A stretch of 64,000 nt of DNA from an uncultured Lachnospiraceae bacterium (GTDB lineage Bacteria; Bacillota; Clostridia; Lachnospirales; Lachnospiraceae), in the NCBI GenBank assembly GCA_910578645.1, contig CAJTQI010000004.1:241275-305274 (forward strand). The letters run 5' to 3'. A model generated the notes under the pieces. It searched no databases. It was not told the origin of the DNA and was given only the letters and a program-made list of their open reading frames with translations. Shown piece after piece: positions 33,043 through 43,216 of the stretch. Both the position numbers and the translations under genes were made by a program. Every line of letters starts with the position of its first letter. Position 1 is the stretch's first letter.

Positions 33043-33771
33043 TCAAACATCCGCTTCTATGTCTACTTTGCAAATCCTGTACAGTTCCTTCATTTCATCC
33101 GGCGTCAATTCCCTGTACTCTCCCGGTTTTAACTTATCGAGCGTTATGTTAATAACACGCGTTCTTTTCAGTGAATCCACCCGATAGCTTTGAGCGGCGC
33201 ACATACGGCGTATTTGCCTGTTCAGTCCCTGGGTCAACACCATACGGATTGTCTTAAGCCCCACCCGCTCAATCTTACATGGACGCGTAGTGGCATCCAG
33301 TTCTTCCAGATACACACCATGGCGCATATTGGCAAGCGCCTCATCCGACCATGCCTCCGAGGATGTTACAAGATACTCTTTCTCATGCCGGTTTGCGCTG
33401 CGCATCATGGCATCAATCAACGTCCCGTCGTTAGTCATAAGAAGAAGCCCTTCCGAATCCTTATCTAGCCTTCCGGCATAGGTAAGCCGTACCGGATACT
33501 GTATCTCATCTGCAACGGTCCGCTCCGCATGGGCATCCCGCTCCGTACAGACAACTCCTACCGGTTTATAGTAGGCAAGGACTACCTTCCTGGCGTATCC
33601 TTCCACTCTCTTTCCACGGACACATACCACATCCTGTCCTGTCACTTTCATCCCCTGCACCGCAACTGTGCCACCTACTGTGACCACGCCCTGTTCTATC
33701 AGTTTATCTGCGTCCCTTCTTGAACATATTCCGCAGGATGAAAGATATTTATTCAATCGCACCTCTTCCAT
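33043..33771 (-). CDS. rluF: 23S rRNA pseudouridine synthase, RluF-like
   Basis: 242 residues. An S4 RNA-binding domain (residues ~3-60, VRLNKYLSSCGICSRRDADK) precedes a RsuA-family catalytic domain with GRLDKDSEGLLLMTNDG, where the Asp is the nucleophile. TQGLNRQIRRMCAA matches RluF rather than RluB or RsuA. RluF modifies U2604 of 23S rRNA in E. coli. The gene is monocistronic. Confidence 0.88.
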   Translation of the reverse strand: MEEVRLNKYLSSCGICSRRDADKLIEQGVVTVGGTVAVQGMKVTGQDVVCVRGKRVEGYARKVVLAYYKPVGVVCTERDAHAERTVADEIQYPVRLTYAGRLDKDSEGLLLMTNDGTLIDAMMRSANRHEKEYLVTSSEAWSDEALANMRHGVYLEELDATTRPCKIERVGLKTIRMVLTQGLNRQIRRMCAAQSYRVDSLKRTRVINITLDKLKPGEYRELTPDEMKELYRICKVDIEADV

Positions 33772-33903
33772 AACTACTATTCTCCATTCTTATAGTAAGT
33801 GCTCCCCTTCCTGGCTGCCTCTATGAATATGTTCATTTGCCGCCATCATTTCAACATTTCTCAAACGCTGTCTGCTTTGTCACTATAAAACAACTCTCGT
33901 ACT

Positions 33904-35781
33904 TTAATTATTTTCCGACATAATATCTGAGACCGCCTCATCCGGCGAACCTGCGACTTCCACAGGTTCCACCGCATGTTCTAACAGAAATTCCTTCCAT
34001 GCGTCATAATGTTGCGCATAAAGATGCACACCGTCGAAAGACATTTCAGCATTCAGAAATCCCTCCGCGTCGGTAAACAATGGATTGGCATCCAGATAAA
34101 AAATATCAGTTCCATTGGCTAAGGTGGCTGACGCCGCATTCTTGGCATTGATATTTATATTGTTAAACTCTGTCTCCAAATTATTCTTCTCTTGGCTGAC
34201 ATGGAGATTCGCCATAATATAAATAATTGCTTCCGGCTGCCACTCCCTGATTTGATTTACGACATCACTGTACTGTTCTAAGTACATTTCCGTATTCCCA
34301 TACCCAAGTTCATTCATACCAAGCATTATGTAAATTTTGCCATATTGTTTCTCCTGCAATACCTGAGGCAAATTCACCTTGCTTCCTGCCTTCTGGTAAG
34401 TAACTCCATCTTCTTGCAAAAGCTTAAAGATTGTCATTCCACTGTCACAGTAGAAATCAGCTTCATCGAGTCCCGCATAATCCGATATGCCCAAAGTACG
34501 GGAATCACCCAAAAAAGCTGCATCTTTAAAATAACCGGTGTCCTCTTTTGTGTATGGATACTCTGTTGTCAATGCAGTTTTTCCTGCATCGCTATAGTAT
34601 CTGGAATCTATCATTTGCGGCTCATAAGTTTCAAATTTTGTAAGCCCTATAGGTGTTTCCTCCGTATTATCGGTTTCTTCATCCGTACCGGATTCGCTAT
34701 CCAATGCACTTTCATTCACTTTATCACCATCTTGCTCCTTGCATTCTCCTGCATTTTCCGGCTCCTCTTTTTCACCTGTGCTCTCTTTTTCCAATCCGTC
34801 TTCTTTTTGTAGAAGTTCGCTTTCCTCCGACATATATCCCGCTGCAGGGTCGGAAGCATACTCCTGCGTAGATACATCTCTTCCCATCGTTTCAAGCGCC
34901 ACCGTCTGCGCCTCTCTTGCCACCGCACGTATTCCGATTTTATCGGAACAAACCATGGCCGCCAGAGATGTAGCCGCTACAATAATCAAATAGGGACAGG
35001 TAAATATCTGCTCCTTCCAAGTCTTTTTCTTCTTTCTCCCTTTTTTCTTGTCCTTACCTGGTTCCTTGTCCTCCTGTCTCTGCCCAGTGTACATCTCCGT
35101 CTTGTGTACAACTGTTTTATCACTGTCCTCTGTTACAATATCGTCCGTTTCAATATTATCCGTTACGATATCTTCCGTTATCTCTTCAATTTCTATCTCT
35201 TGTATTTTTTTTACAACTCTCTCATTCTTCTCTCTGTCTGTTCTTTCATTTCTTATCAGTGCAGTCTTTTCTTTCTCTACACGCTTAGCATCCTGGGCCT
35301 TCTTCGCACCCGCTTGTTTTATCGGCTTTGCCTTTGTCTGCCCTACTGCTTCCGTTTGCTTTACCGGCTTTGCCTTTGTCTGCCCTACTGCTTCCGTTTG
35401 CTTTATTGACGTTGCATCTTTTGTTTTTGTCTGCTTTGCCGCATCTGTTTGCTTTCCTGGCTTTGCTTCCTTTTCTTCTGTCTGTTTTACTGCCTCTTTT
35501 TTCTTTCCATCCGTCCGCTTTACTGTTTTTACTTTCTTTGCATCCGTCTGTTCTATTGTCTTCGCTTTCTTTACATCCGCCTGTTTTACCGCCTTTGCCT
35601 TCTCTGCCTTATCTACGTTTTTTACTTCGGCATTTTCTTTTGCCAACTTCTTTTCATATTCCTCTGTTATTCTTTTTGCAGTCTTCTTCTCATTTTTATT
35701 TTGAATTTCTTTCGTTATTTTATTATTCTTCTTTACACCGGCATTATTTTTCTGTGCCTTTTTCTTCTTATTCTTTTTCAT
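33904..35781 (-). CDS. Membrane-anchored SGNH hydrolase with long Lys-rich cytoplasmic tail
   Basis: 625 residues. The first ~255 are an extremely Lys/Thr/Glu-rich disordered region with repeats (KQTEAVGQTKAKP twice). One membrane segment follows (FTCPYLIIVAATSLAAMVCS), an acidic extracytoplasmic linker, then an SGNH domain (~400-600): FLGDSRTLG holds the Ser, IMLGMNELG the Asn block, FDGVHLYAQHY the Asp and His. It lies beside an MBOAT gene (35825-37246) on the same strand. Such pairs O-acetylate cell-surface polysaccharides: MBOAT moves the acyl group across the membrane and the SGNH enzyme transfers it. The target is unknown. Confidence 0.85.
   Translation of the reverse strand: MKKNKKKKAQKNNAGVKKNNKITKEIQNKNEKKTAKRITEEYEKKLAKENAEVKNVDKAEKAKAVKQADVKKAKTIEQTDAKKVKTVKRTDGKKKEAVKQTEEKEAKPGKQTDAAKQTKTKDATSIKQTEAVGQTKAKPVKQTEAVGQTKAKPIKQAGAKKAQDAKRVEKEKTALIRNERTDREKNERVVKKIQEIEIEEITEDIVTDNIETDDIVTEDSDKTVVHKTEMYTGQRQEDKEPGKDKKKGRKKKKTWKEQIFTCPYLIIVAATSLAAMVCSDKIGIRAVAREAQTVALETMGRDVSTQEYASDPAAGYMSEESELLQKEDGLEKESTGEKEEPENAGECKEQDGDKVNESALDSESGTDEETDNTEETPIGLTKFETYEPQMIDSRYYSDAGKTALTTEYPYTKEDTGYFKDAAFLGDSRTLGISDYAGLDEADFYCDSGMTIFKLLQEDGVTYQKAGSKVNLPQVLQEKQYGKIYIMLGMNELGYGNTEMYLEQYSDVVNQIREWQPEAIIYIMANLHVSQEKNNLETEFNNININAKNAASATLANGTDIFYLDANPLFTDAEGFLNAEMSFDGVHLYAQHYDAWKEFLLEHAVEPVEVAGSPDEAVSDIMSENN
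35323..35406 (-). repeat. Two 42-bp tandem repeats in the SGNH gene
   Basis: Two near-identical 42-bp units, encoding KQTEAVGQTKAKPV and KQTEAVGQTKAKPI. The period is a multiple of three, so copy number can change without loss of frame. Confidence 0.85.
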
Positions 35782-35824
35782 CCGTAATCAGCCCCATACT
35801 CCCCTGCTAGACAATTGCTCCCTG

Positions 35825-37246
35825 CTAAAACCTAAAATATAAAAACGGATTGTTGCTTCCCACCATGATTTCATGTACGGAAAACCAGAAAACAAGAAGC
35901 AGTACAACCGCCATAAACCATTTGTCCTTCCACTTGTGATACAGCATACGTGGAAGCGGCGTGATAAACAAAATACAAAAAATAAACAACATGTGATATT
36001 CTTCTAAATACCTCGTAAATTGCTGAATGCCAACCATAGCTGTCGCCCTATGTACCCCAAACATGTTACCTATGTAGGCGGTAAGCTGCCTGATGTCAGT
36101 TATGGCAAACACAACCCACGTAACCGGAATTATCAATATCGTATAGATGTGTCCAAGCACTTTCGTCTGTTCCAGCCATTTGCCGTAACTGTTCTTTTCA
36201 ATCGTCAAAATAACAAAAAACAAAAGTCCCCACAACACGAAATTCCAGTCCGCCCCATGCCATAGCCCGGTAAATGCCCATACGACAAAAAGGTTACATA
36301 TCGTCCTAAAACTCCCCTTCCGGCTGCCCCCTAAAGGAAAATATACGTACTCTCTGAACCACCTGCCAAGGGTAATATGCCATCTACGCCAAAATTCCGA
36401 AATGGAGCGCGAAGAATATGGCTCGTCAAAGTTACGGGGAATCTCAAATCCCAACATCTGTCCCAAACCCATAGCCATCACGGAATACCCCCAAAAATCA
36501 AAGTAGATTTGTAGGGAATAGGCTACCGCCCCCATCCATGCAACGGCGGCGTTTAAATTCCCTGCACCTGCCGTCATAATCGTATTCCACAAAGTGCCAA
36601 TCTGATTTGCCAAAAGTACCTTTAAACCAAGTCCTATTGTAAAAAGTTTCAAACCGTTTTCCAAATCAGTGAACCGGATTCTCCGGCTCCGCATCCTCTC
36701 CGCCACCTCATCATACCGCACAATCGGTCCGGCAATCAACTGTGGAAACATCCCCACATAAGCCGCAAACGGAATAAGTCCTGTCGGTTCTTTCATCGTG
36801 CCCTTGTAACAGTCAACCTGATAAGACACCATCTGGAACGTATAGAAACTGATACCAAGGGGAAGCACAAGCATAAGAAGAGGCACGACCTTATGTCCTG
36901 CCAGCCCGTTCACGGTATTCGCCGCAAAATCCCAATACTTAAATACAAACAGCATCCCAAAGTCAATAACCAATGATGCGATTAGCGCCACCTTACGGCG
37001 CCGCACCCTCTTTAACGAACGGTTCTGTTGCGGAAATCTTGGTTCCCAGAACATATATTTGCTGAGACCATAATTTATGAGGACAGATAGAACGAGCAGC
37101 AGAACAAAATATGGTTCTCCTACTCCATAGAAAATAAGACTCCCTGCAAGCAGGACAATATTACGGTATTTCGCAGGGACAAATAAATATATCAACATAA
37201 AAACCGGCAGAAACCGGAACAAAAAACCCACACTAGAAAATAACAT
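35825..37246 (-). CDS. MBOAT family O-acyltransferase
   Basis: 473 residues with about ten membrane segments. FYTFQMVSYQVDCYKG, FPQLIAGPIVRYDEV, NFDEPYSSRSISEFWRRWHI and GLWHGADWNFVLWGLL are the landmarks of AlgI/DltB-like MBOAT proteins; the His in LWHGADW is catalytic. It is immediately upstream (43 bp) of the SGNH gene, forming an acetylation operon. It hands acetyl groups to the SGNH partner on the cell surface (family knowledge). Confidence 0.92.
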   Translation of the reverse strand: MLFSSVGFLFRFLPVFMLIYLFVPAKYRNIVLLAGSLIFYGVGEPYFVLLLVLSVLINYGLSKYMFWEPRFPQQNRSLKRVRRRKVALIASLVIDFGMLFVFKYWDFAANTVNGLAGHKVVPLLMLVLPLGISFYTFQMVSYQVDCYKGTMKEPTGLIPFAAYVGMFPQLIAGPIVRYDEVAERMRSRRIRFTDLENGLKLFTIGLGLKVLLANQIGTLWNTIMTAGAGNLNAAVAWMGAVAYSLQIYFDFWGYSVMAMGLGQMLGFEIPRNFDEPYSSRSISEFWRRWHITLGRWFREYVYFPLGGSRKGSFRTICNLFVVWAFTGLWHGADWNFVLWGLLFFVILTIEKNSYGKWLEQTKVLGHIYTILIIPVTWVVFAITDIRQLTAYIGNMFGVHRATAMVGIQQFTRYLEEYHMLFIFCILFITPLPRMLYHKWKDKWFMAVVLLLVFWFSVHEIMVGSNNPFLYFRF

Positions 37247-37347
37247 AGACAGCGCTCCCCTAAATACGACTTAGGGTATTTTATCCGAAAAATAAACCCA
37301 AAACTAGTATATTCCAGTCAGAATCATTTTACAAGGGGCTATTTATG

Positions 37348-38766
37348 TCATCTGCGCAGCCCTTTCGGATAATGATTCTTTATTTGTCCGTTTGCAACCT
37401 TTCCAAATCCAAGAGGATACCCAAGATAGGACATCAATGTCCATCCTTTCCCGCACTGGCCGGACAGACTTTCGCCATGAAAATACCTTCCTGCCTCTTC
37501 CTGCGTTAAGTTCACCACTCTATCCGTCTCTTCTATATGAAGTGCCAGCGCAAGCGAATGTGCCGGCTCCATGCGGTTTTTCTTATTTGTCACCAGATGC
37601 AGTCCCGGCCGTACTATTTTCATCCCCTCTATGGGCGGCATGGCCGAGGGCATCAAATAAACGTTTTCTCCGAAGCTGCGCAGTATACCGCCGTTTCTTT
37701 CCATCCAATCTTCCGGCAAGCCTAATTCCTCTGTTAAAAAATGCTGTACTTGTTCCCCGATGTCTTTCTGCCCGTTCTTTCCCCTGCCTTTTCCTTTGCC
37801 CTCCAGTCTTGCGTCCTTTTTTGTTTCCGGGTTGGCGCAGGATATGCCACCTTTTCTGAATCTTGCAATATAGTGTCCCTCTCCTTTTAGCAGATGAGGC
37901 CACAAGCGCATTGTATTTTCGACTCCGGCCTGCGCATCGTCAATCCAATCCGGCCGCCCGGCTGCAAAAAATTTACCACAGTCCACTTTCTCGACCGTAA
38001 ACTCCTCATGCGCCCGCAAAAATGCGCTTACCACGCTTTCATTCTCATCCGGGGAAAAAGTACAGGTAGAATAGACAAGTACCCCGCCGGGTTTTAACAT
38101 GAGCGCCGCCTCATCCAAAATCCCCGACTGGCGCTCAGCACACATGCCCACATGCGCTGCACTCCACTCTTCCACCGCCGTATCATCCTTGCGGAACATT
38201 CCTTCGCCGGAGCAAGGAGCGTCCACCGCAATCCTGTCAAAAAACGACGGAAAAAATGACGCCATTCGCTCCGGTGTCTCATTGCAGACTACACAATTCC
38301 TTACACCCATACGCTCCACATTGTGTGAAAGGATTTTGGCCCGGCTTTGTACAATCTCATTGGAGACAAGAAGCCCTTGCCCCTGCATCTTTCCGGCAAT
38401 CTGCGTGCTCTTACCGCCCGGCGCAGCGCACAAGTCTAAAATATATTCCCCTGGCCTGGGAGCCAAAATCTCCGCCACTGCCATAGCGGAAGGCTCCTGG
38501 ATATAGTAGGCGCCCGCTTCATGCAGGATATGCCTGCCTGGCTGCTCCTTAGCCTGGTAATAGTACCCTTCTTCCGCCCAACTTACCGGCTCCAGATGAA
38601 AAGGAATACGGGCCAAAAAATCTTCTTTTGAAGCCTTTAACGGATTCCGTCGCAAACCATAATGCCGCTCTTTTTCATAACTTTCCAGAAAATCCTCATA
38701 TTCTGAACCCAGAAGCCTTTCCATCCTCGCCAAAAATTCCTCCGGGAGTTTTATCTTCTTGTCCAT
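37348..38766 (-). CDS. RsmF-like rRNA (cytosine-5) methyltransferase
   Basis: 472 residues. An N-terminal Nol1/Nop2/Sun catalytic domain shows the SAM loop (ILDLCAAPGGKSTQIAGKMQ), the motif IV cysteine (VDAPCSGEGMFRKD) and the motif VI nucleophile (YSTCTFSPDENE). The C-terminal ~170 residues (GLHLVTNKKNRMEPAHSLALAL, GWTLMSYLGYPLGFGKVANGQ) form the RsmF-type PUA-like tail. It methylates a cytosine of 16S rRNA in E. coli; the exact position here is not known. GGAGG precedes the start. Confidence 0.9.
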   Translation of the reverse strand: MDKKIKLPEEFLARMERLLGSEYEDFLESYEKERHYGLRRNPLKASKEDFLARIPFHLEPVSWAEEGYYYQAKEQPGRHILHEAGAYYIQEPSAMAVAEILAPRPGEYILDLCAAPGGKSTQIAGKMQGQGLLVSNEIVQSRAKILSHNVERMGVRNCVVCNETPERMASFFPSFFDRIAVDAPCSGEGMFRKDDTAVEEWSAAHVGMCAERQSGILDEAALMLKPGGVLVYSTCTFSPDENESVVSAFLRAHEEFTVEKVDCGKFFAAGRPDWIDDAQAGVENTMRLWPHLLKGEGHYIARFRKGGISCANPETKKDARLEGKGKGRGKNGQKDIGEQVQHFLTEELGLPEDWMERNGGILRSFGENVYLMPSAMPPIEGMKIVRPGLHLVTNKKNRMEPAHSLALALHIEETDRVVNLTQEEAGRYFHGESLSGQCGKGWTLMSYLGYPLGFGKVANGQIKNHYPKGLRR

Positions 38767-38909
38767 TGTTCCTCCATTCCATAAAGAGACTCTAAGGATA
38801 CATAGAGTGTGCGTTTACGCCTAACCAAACAAGCTTATGTCCAAAACACCTCTACGTTCTATATTAAATACTAACGTGTCCTGCCCATACTGTCAAACAT
38901 GTACTGCGC

Positions 38910-38938
38910 TTGCATACTTTCATAGAACAATATATAAT
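38910..38938 (+). promoter_or_regulatory. Promoter of the TetR gene
   Basis: -35 TTGCAT at 38910-38915, 17-bp spacer, perfect -10 TATAAT at 38933-38938, 81 bp before the chosen ATG. Confidence 0.7.
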
Positions 38939-39018
38939 ACAAATACTGTACCAAGGAACGCACTAATATAAAAACGGCCTGGTTCGTTTTGCAAGATTAT
39001 ATGAGGAGAATACCACTA

Positions 39019-39609
39019 ATGCCAAGAAAAGACAGCCGGAATACAAAGGGACGGATTGTAGAATCCGCATGGGAACTTTTTTACGAACAAGGATATGAAA
39101 ACACGACTATAGACGATATCGTAGAACACTCCGAAACATCAAAGGGCTCTTTCTACCACTATTTCGACAGTAAAGATGCCCTTCTGTCTTCTCTTTCCTA
39201 TCTCTTCGACCGGAAATATGAAGAACTTCTCCCTGCCTTGGAAGCATACCCTGCCGCCACAGACAAGCTTGTCTATCTTAACCATGAGCTTTTCCTGATG
39301 ATTGAAAACCGCGTCCCGCTGGACCTGTTAGCAAGGCTCCTGTCTACACAATTAGTAACTGCCGGAGAGAAGCATCTGCTTGACCATGACAGGCTATATT
39401 ACCGCCTGCTACGCAAAATCATTATTAACGGACAAAAAAACGGAGAATTCCGAACCGACTTATCCGTCAATGAAATCGTGAAAGGATACTCTTTGTTTGA
39501 ACGCGCCATCATGTACGACTGGTGCCTGTGCAACGGCGAGTACTCTCTCTATCAATACGCCGGCACTCTGCTTCCCACCTTTTTACGCGGATTTACAAAC
39601 ACAGTCTAA
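39019..39609 (+). CDS. TetR/AcrR family regulator
   Basis: 196 residues from the ATG at 39019 (MPRKDSRNTKGRIVESAWEL), which has GAGGAG 10 nt upstream; the longer frame begins at 38989. The N-terminal helix-turn-helix (TTIDDIVEHSETSKGSFYHY) is canonical. The ligand domain is unassigned. It lies 210 bp before the symporter gene on the same strand and may control it. Confidence 0.88.
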   Translation: MPRKDSRNTKGRIVESAWELFYEQGYENTTIDDIVEHSETSKGSFYHYFDSKDALLSSLSYLFDRKYEELLPALEAYPAATDKLVYLNHELFLMIENRVPLDLLARLLSTQLVTAGEKHLLDHDRLYYRLLRKIIINGQKNGEFRTDLSVNEIVKGYSLFERAIMYDWCLCNGEYSLYQYAGTLLPTFLRGFTNTV

Positions 39610-39819
39610 AAAAAGCGCTCTGATTGACAATTTCAATTCTATACTACAGTTCATATTTCATTCCAGTCTTCCATATGGTAGACTGGTCAATGGTTTGTGC
39701 CAGATATGGGGCATACTCCCGCACAAACATCCAGGATGTGCAAGGGATACTGCACCCTGCATATCGTCACCTGGCACGTTACACGCCAAAATAAAACATA
39801 AGAAACGAGGAGAACCACA

Positions 39820-41349
39820 ATGACATCGCAAATTTGTATTATTATTGCAATTCTGGTCTACTTGTTTGGAATGATTTACATCGGTATATCCTTTTCCAAA
39901 CGAAATACACAGACAGACGAATTTTATCTGGGCGGAAGAAAACTAGGTCCGTTCGTCACCGCCATGAGCGCAGAAGCGTCTGACATGAGCAGCTACTTAC
40001 TGATGGGGCTTCCCGGGCTCGCCTACATTTCCGGTATCGCGGACGTGGGTTGGACTGCCATCGGTCTTGCACTGGGCACCTATTTTAATTGGCTTTTCGT
40101 CTCGAAACGAATCCGCCTCTACTCCAGTAAACTGGGCGCCATCACAATTCCTGATTTCTTCGCCAGAAGATACGGTGACGACAAGCATCTTCTCACCTGT
40201 ATTGCCGCTGTAATCATCGTCATCTTTTTCGTGCCCTATACCGCTTCCGGCTTCGCCGCCTGCGGCAAACTGTTCAGCACGCTCTTTGGCATGAATTACA
40301 TGCTTGCCATGCTTCTTAGCGCAGCCGTAATCGTACTCTACTGTACCATGGGCGGTTTCCTTGCGGTAAGCACCACAGACTTGATTCAGGGTATTACGAT
40401 GACCATCGCCCTTGTTATTGTGGTCGGATTCGGAGCGGCCGTAACCGGCGGTTTGGATACGGTTATCGCCAATGCACAGGAGCTTCCCGGATATCTAAGC
40501 ATGGTACAAACTTATGTTGCGGACACTTCTTCCGCCAAGCCATACACGGCCTTCACAATCGCTTCCACACTGGCATGGGGACTGGGATATTTCGGAATGC
40601 CCCATATTTTACTTCGTTTCATGGCCATCGAAGATGAAAATAAACTGAAGCTGTCCAGGAGAATCGCCTCCGTATGGGTTGTCATTTCCATGGCAATCGC
40701 GGTATTTATCGGTATCATCGGGTATAGCATGTCCAAGGCAGGTATCATCCCGATGTTGGAAGGAAACAATTCCGAGACAGTTATTGTTCAGATTGCCTCC
40801 GTAATGAGCAGCCACGGTATCATTCCTGCCTTGGTTGCGGGCGTAATTCTGGCCGGTATCCTGGCTGCTACAATGTCCACCGCAGACTCGCAGCTTCTGG
40901 CCGCCGCATCCAGTATTTCACAGAATCTGGTACAGGATTTTGGCAAGAAAAAACTGGATACGAAATCTTCTTTGCTCATCGCAAGGATTACCGTCATCGC
41001 AATCTCCCTGATTGCCGTAGTAATCGCCCAGAATCCGGACAGCTCCATCTTCAAAATCGTGTCCTTCGCCTGGGCAGGCTTCGGCGCCGCATTCGGCCCC
41101 GTGGTATTGTTGGCGCTGTTCTGGAAACGCTCCAACAAGCAAGGCGCTCTGGCCGGCATGATTACCGGCGGCGCCATGGTATTTATATGGAAATACGGTA
41201 TTGCCACGCTAGGCGGCGTTTTCGCAATCTACGAGCTTCTTCCGGCTTTCGCGGTGGCACTAGTTGTCAATGTAATCGTCTCTTTACTGACGGCTGCACC
41301 TGCTGCACAGATTGTAAAAACCTATGAGGAAGTAAACAAAATAAACTGA
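39820..41349 (+). CDS. putP: Sodium/proline symporter PutP-like
   Basis: 509 residues with about thirteen membrane segments of the SSS family. GRKLGPFVTAMSAEASDMSS, YLLMGLPGLAY, SKRIRLYSSKLGAITIPDFF and WGLGYFGMPHILLRFMAIED are PutP landmarks; AATMSTADSQLLAAASSIS carries the Na-binding Ser/Thr pair. It imports proline with sodium. ACGAGGAGAACC precedes the ATG. A bidirectional terminator follows. Confidence 0.9.
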   Translation: MTSQICIIIAILVYLFGMIYIGISFSKRNTQTDEFYLGGRKLGPFVTAMSAEASDMSSYLLMGLPGLAYISGIADVGWTAIGLALGTYFNWLFVSKRIRLYSSKLGAITIPDFFARRYGDDKHLLTCIAAVIIVIFFVPYTASGFAACGKLFSTLFGMNYMLAMLLSAAVIVLYCTMGGFLAVSTTDLIQGITMTIALVIVVGFGAAVTGGLDTVIANAQELPGYLSMVQTYVADTSSAKPYTAFTIASTLAWGLGYFGMPHILLRFMAIEDENKLKLSRRIASVWVVISMAIAVFIGIIGYSMSKAGIIPMLEGNNSETVIVQIASVMSSHGIIPALVAGVILAGILAATMSTADSQLLAAASSISQNLVQDFGKKKLDTKSSLLIARITVIAISLIAVVIAQNPDSSIFKIVSFAWAGFGAAFGPVVLLALFWKRSNKQGALAGMITGGAMVFIWKYGIATLGGVFAIYELLPAFAVALVVNVIVSLLTAAPAAQIVKTYEEVNKIN

Positions 41350-41432
41350 TAATGAAAGTAAGCAGACAAACATCCTCATATGAATAAGGCTGCCATATGG
41401 ACGGCACTTATAAAATGGCATAGAAATATTTT

Positions 41433-41468
41433 CAGAAAAACGGCGTAGCTTCGGCTATGCCGTTTCTG
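41433..41468. terminator. Terminator between putP and the WYL regulator
   Basis: CAGAAAAACGGCGTAGC pairs with GCTATGCCGTTTCTG around a TTCG tetraloop. T-rich flanks on the minus-strand side; it serves the convergent genes. Confidence 0.8.
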
Positions 41469-41505
41469 CTTCTTCGTAAATCTGCCGCCAAATCATTTTC
41501 CTATA

Positions 41506-42438
41506 TTAGCTTTCGTATATAGCTGCTATATCATGTATTCTACGCTTCATTTCTTCACGAACATGTAAGGGCTCCAAACACTCGCATTTATTCCCAAAAC
41601 TTAAAAGAATATCATAATAGTATTCGTTTTCTATAAAGGGGAAATTTACAATATAATACCCGTCATCACTTGGCGAAAAATCATCATAAGAGCAAAAATC
41701 AAGCACTCTATCCATGACAGATTTATGAATACGGATTTTGATTTTTGTTTGCATAGTTTCTAAAATATTGTCAAAGTCCAGCCGTGGTTTTGGATAATCG
41801 CGCGGTGTAAAAAGTTTCTCCTCTATTTGTAAATTTGACATACGGGATAATCTAAACAATCGAAAATCATTTCTTTTGCGGCAATACCCTTGTAAGTACC
41901 AATGATTGCCTTTTAATACAAGCTGATACGGCTCGGCTGTTCGTGTGGTTTTATTTCCATGATGAGCCACATATTCAAAGCTTAGCAACTTATTTTCCTC
42001 CAGGGCCGATTTAATCATCTCAAAATATGGCTGTATATTGCTACATGCCATCCACGGACTTAAATCTATAAATATTTGATTGACTTTTAATTCAATTTCT
42101 TTCGCTCTGTCGGCAGGGATAAAACTCTTGACCTTCGCAAGGGCGTGCACCAATTCGTCGCCCCGCATCATATTGGAAAGACCGGAAAGTCCCATCAAAA
42201 GCGCGGAAAGCTCGTCAGCCGAAAAAACCTTTTTATCAATCTTATATTCCTGCATGATTTCAAAGCCGCCCCCTACTCCCGATGTGGAACGGACAGGAAT
42301 ACCCGCCATGTTGATTGCATCTATATCGCGGTAGATTGTGCGGGGTGAAACTTCAAACATATCTGCTAATTCCTGTGCTCCTATCCGCTTTTTATCAAGA
42401 AGTATCATAATAATACTAACAAGCCTGTCTACTTTCAC
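41506..42438 (-). CDS. YafY-type HTH regulator with WYL domain
   Basis: 310 residues. The N-terminal DeoR-like helix-turn-helix (AQELADMFEVSPRTIYRDID) is followed by GIPVRSTSGVGGGFEI, then a WYL domain (LLSFEYVAHHGNKTTRTAEP, YQLVLKGNHWYLQGYCRKRN, FRLFRLSRMSNLQI) and the WCX C-terminal extension. WYL domains sense small ligands or nucleic acid. It is divergent from the DJ-1/PfpI gene, a common pairing, so it probably regulates that gene. Confidence 0.88.
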   Translation of the reverse strand: MKVDRLVSIIMILLDKKRIGAQELADMFEVSPRTIYRDIDAINMAGIPVRSTSGVGGGFEIMQEYKIDKKVFSADELSALLMGLSGLSNMMRGDELVHALAKVKSFIPADRAKEIELKVNQIFIDLSPWMACSNIQPYFEMIKSALEENKLLSFEYVAHHGNKTTRTAEPYQLVLKGNHWYLQGYCRKRNDFRLFRLSRMSNLQIEEKLFTPRDYPKPRLDFDNILETMQTKIKIRIHKSVMDRVLDFCSYDDFSPSDDGYYIVNFPFIENEYYYDILLSFGNKCECLEPLHVREEMKRRIHDIAAIYES

Positions 42439-42554
42439 CTTGCAGCCGCCTTTCTATTTAAATTGTTGCCATGCTGTTGTCAACAATCACATGTTACAAT
42501 AAGAATGAAAGTAAATCAATAAAGCAAATGTATTTTCGGAAACGGAGGGAATTT

Positions 42555-43192
42555 ATGTTTACAATCTATGTTTATGTTCTTGATACTTTAGCTGACTGGG
42601 AGTTAGGACATGTTATTTCGGAGCTTAATTCCGGTCGATTTTTTAAGAAGGCGCGAAACGTGTATCGCTCAAAACAGTCAGCCTGACTAAAGAGCCGGTC
42701 CGTACTATGGGCGGTCTGACAATCATACCTGACTGCATCATTGATGATATTATCGTAAGTAAAACAAGCCTATTGCTTCTACCTGGCGCAGATACATGGA
42801 ATGCGCCAAAACATGCGGCTATCCTCGAAAAAGCAAGCGAATTTCTCTCTTTAGGCGCTACGGTGTGTGCAATTTGCGGTGCAACCGCCGCTCTTGCAAG
42901 TTTTGGTCTATTGGATAATCGCCCGCATACCAGTAATGGGGCGGGTTTTCTTGAAATGATTTCTCCTTGCTATAAAGGGCAAAGTTTTTATATTGATAAG
43001 CCTTCCGTAACGGATAACAACCTGATTACTGCAAGTTCCACCGGCGCTTTGTTGTGGGCAAAACAAATTATTGAACATTTAGACGTTTTTGAAGCAAACA
43101 CATTGGAAGCGTGGTACGATTATTTCAGTACCGGTAAACCCGAATATTTCTTTGCCCTCATGCAGACTTTGCCCTCCGGCAATGGAAACTGA
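42555..43192 (+). pseudogene. DJ-1/PfpI family gene with a one-base frameshift
   Basis: GGAGGG precedes ATG at 42555; the frame starts MFTIYVYVLDTLADWELGHV, ISELNSGRFFKKARN and stops at 42686. A second frame already reads VSLKTVSLTKEPVRTMGGLT across the overlap and runs to 43192, including the nucleophile-elbow cysteine (TVCAICGATAALASFG). Adding one base within AAGAAGGCGCGAAACG rejoins the parts (FFKKDAKRVSLKT). The complete protein would have ~212 residues. Sequencing error is possible. Confidence 0.75.
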
Positions 43193-43216
43193 TAATTCCA
43201 AATTGTACAAAATTAA

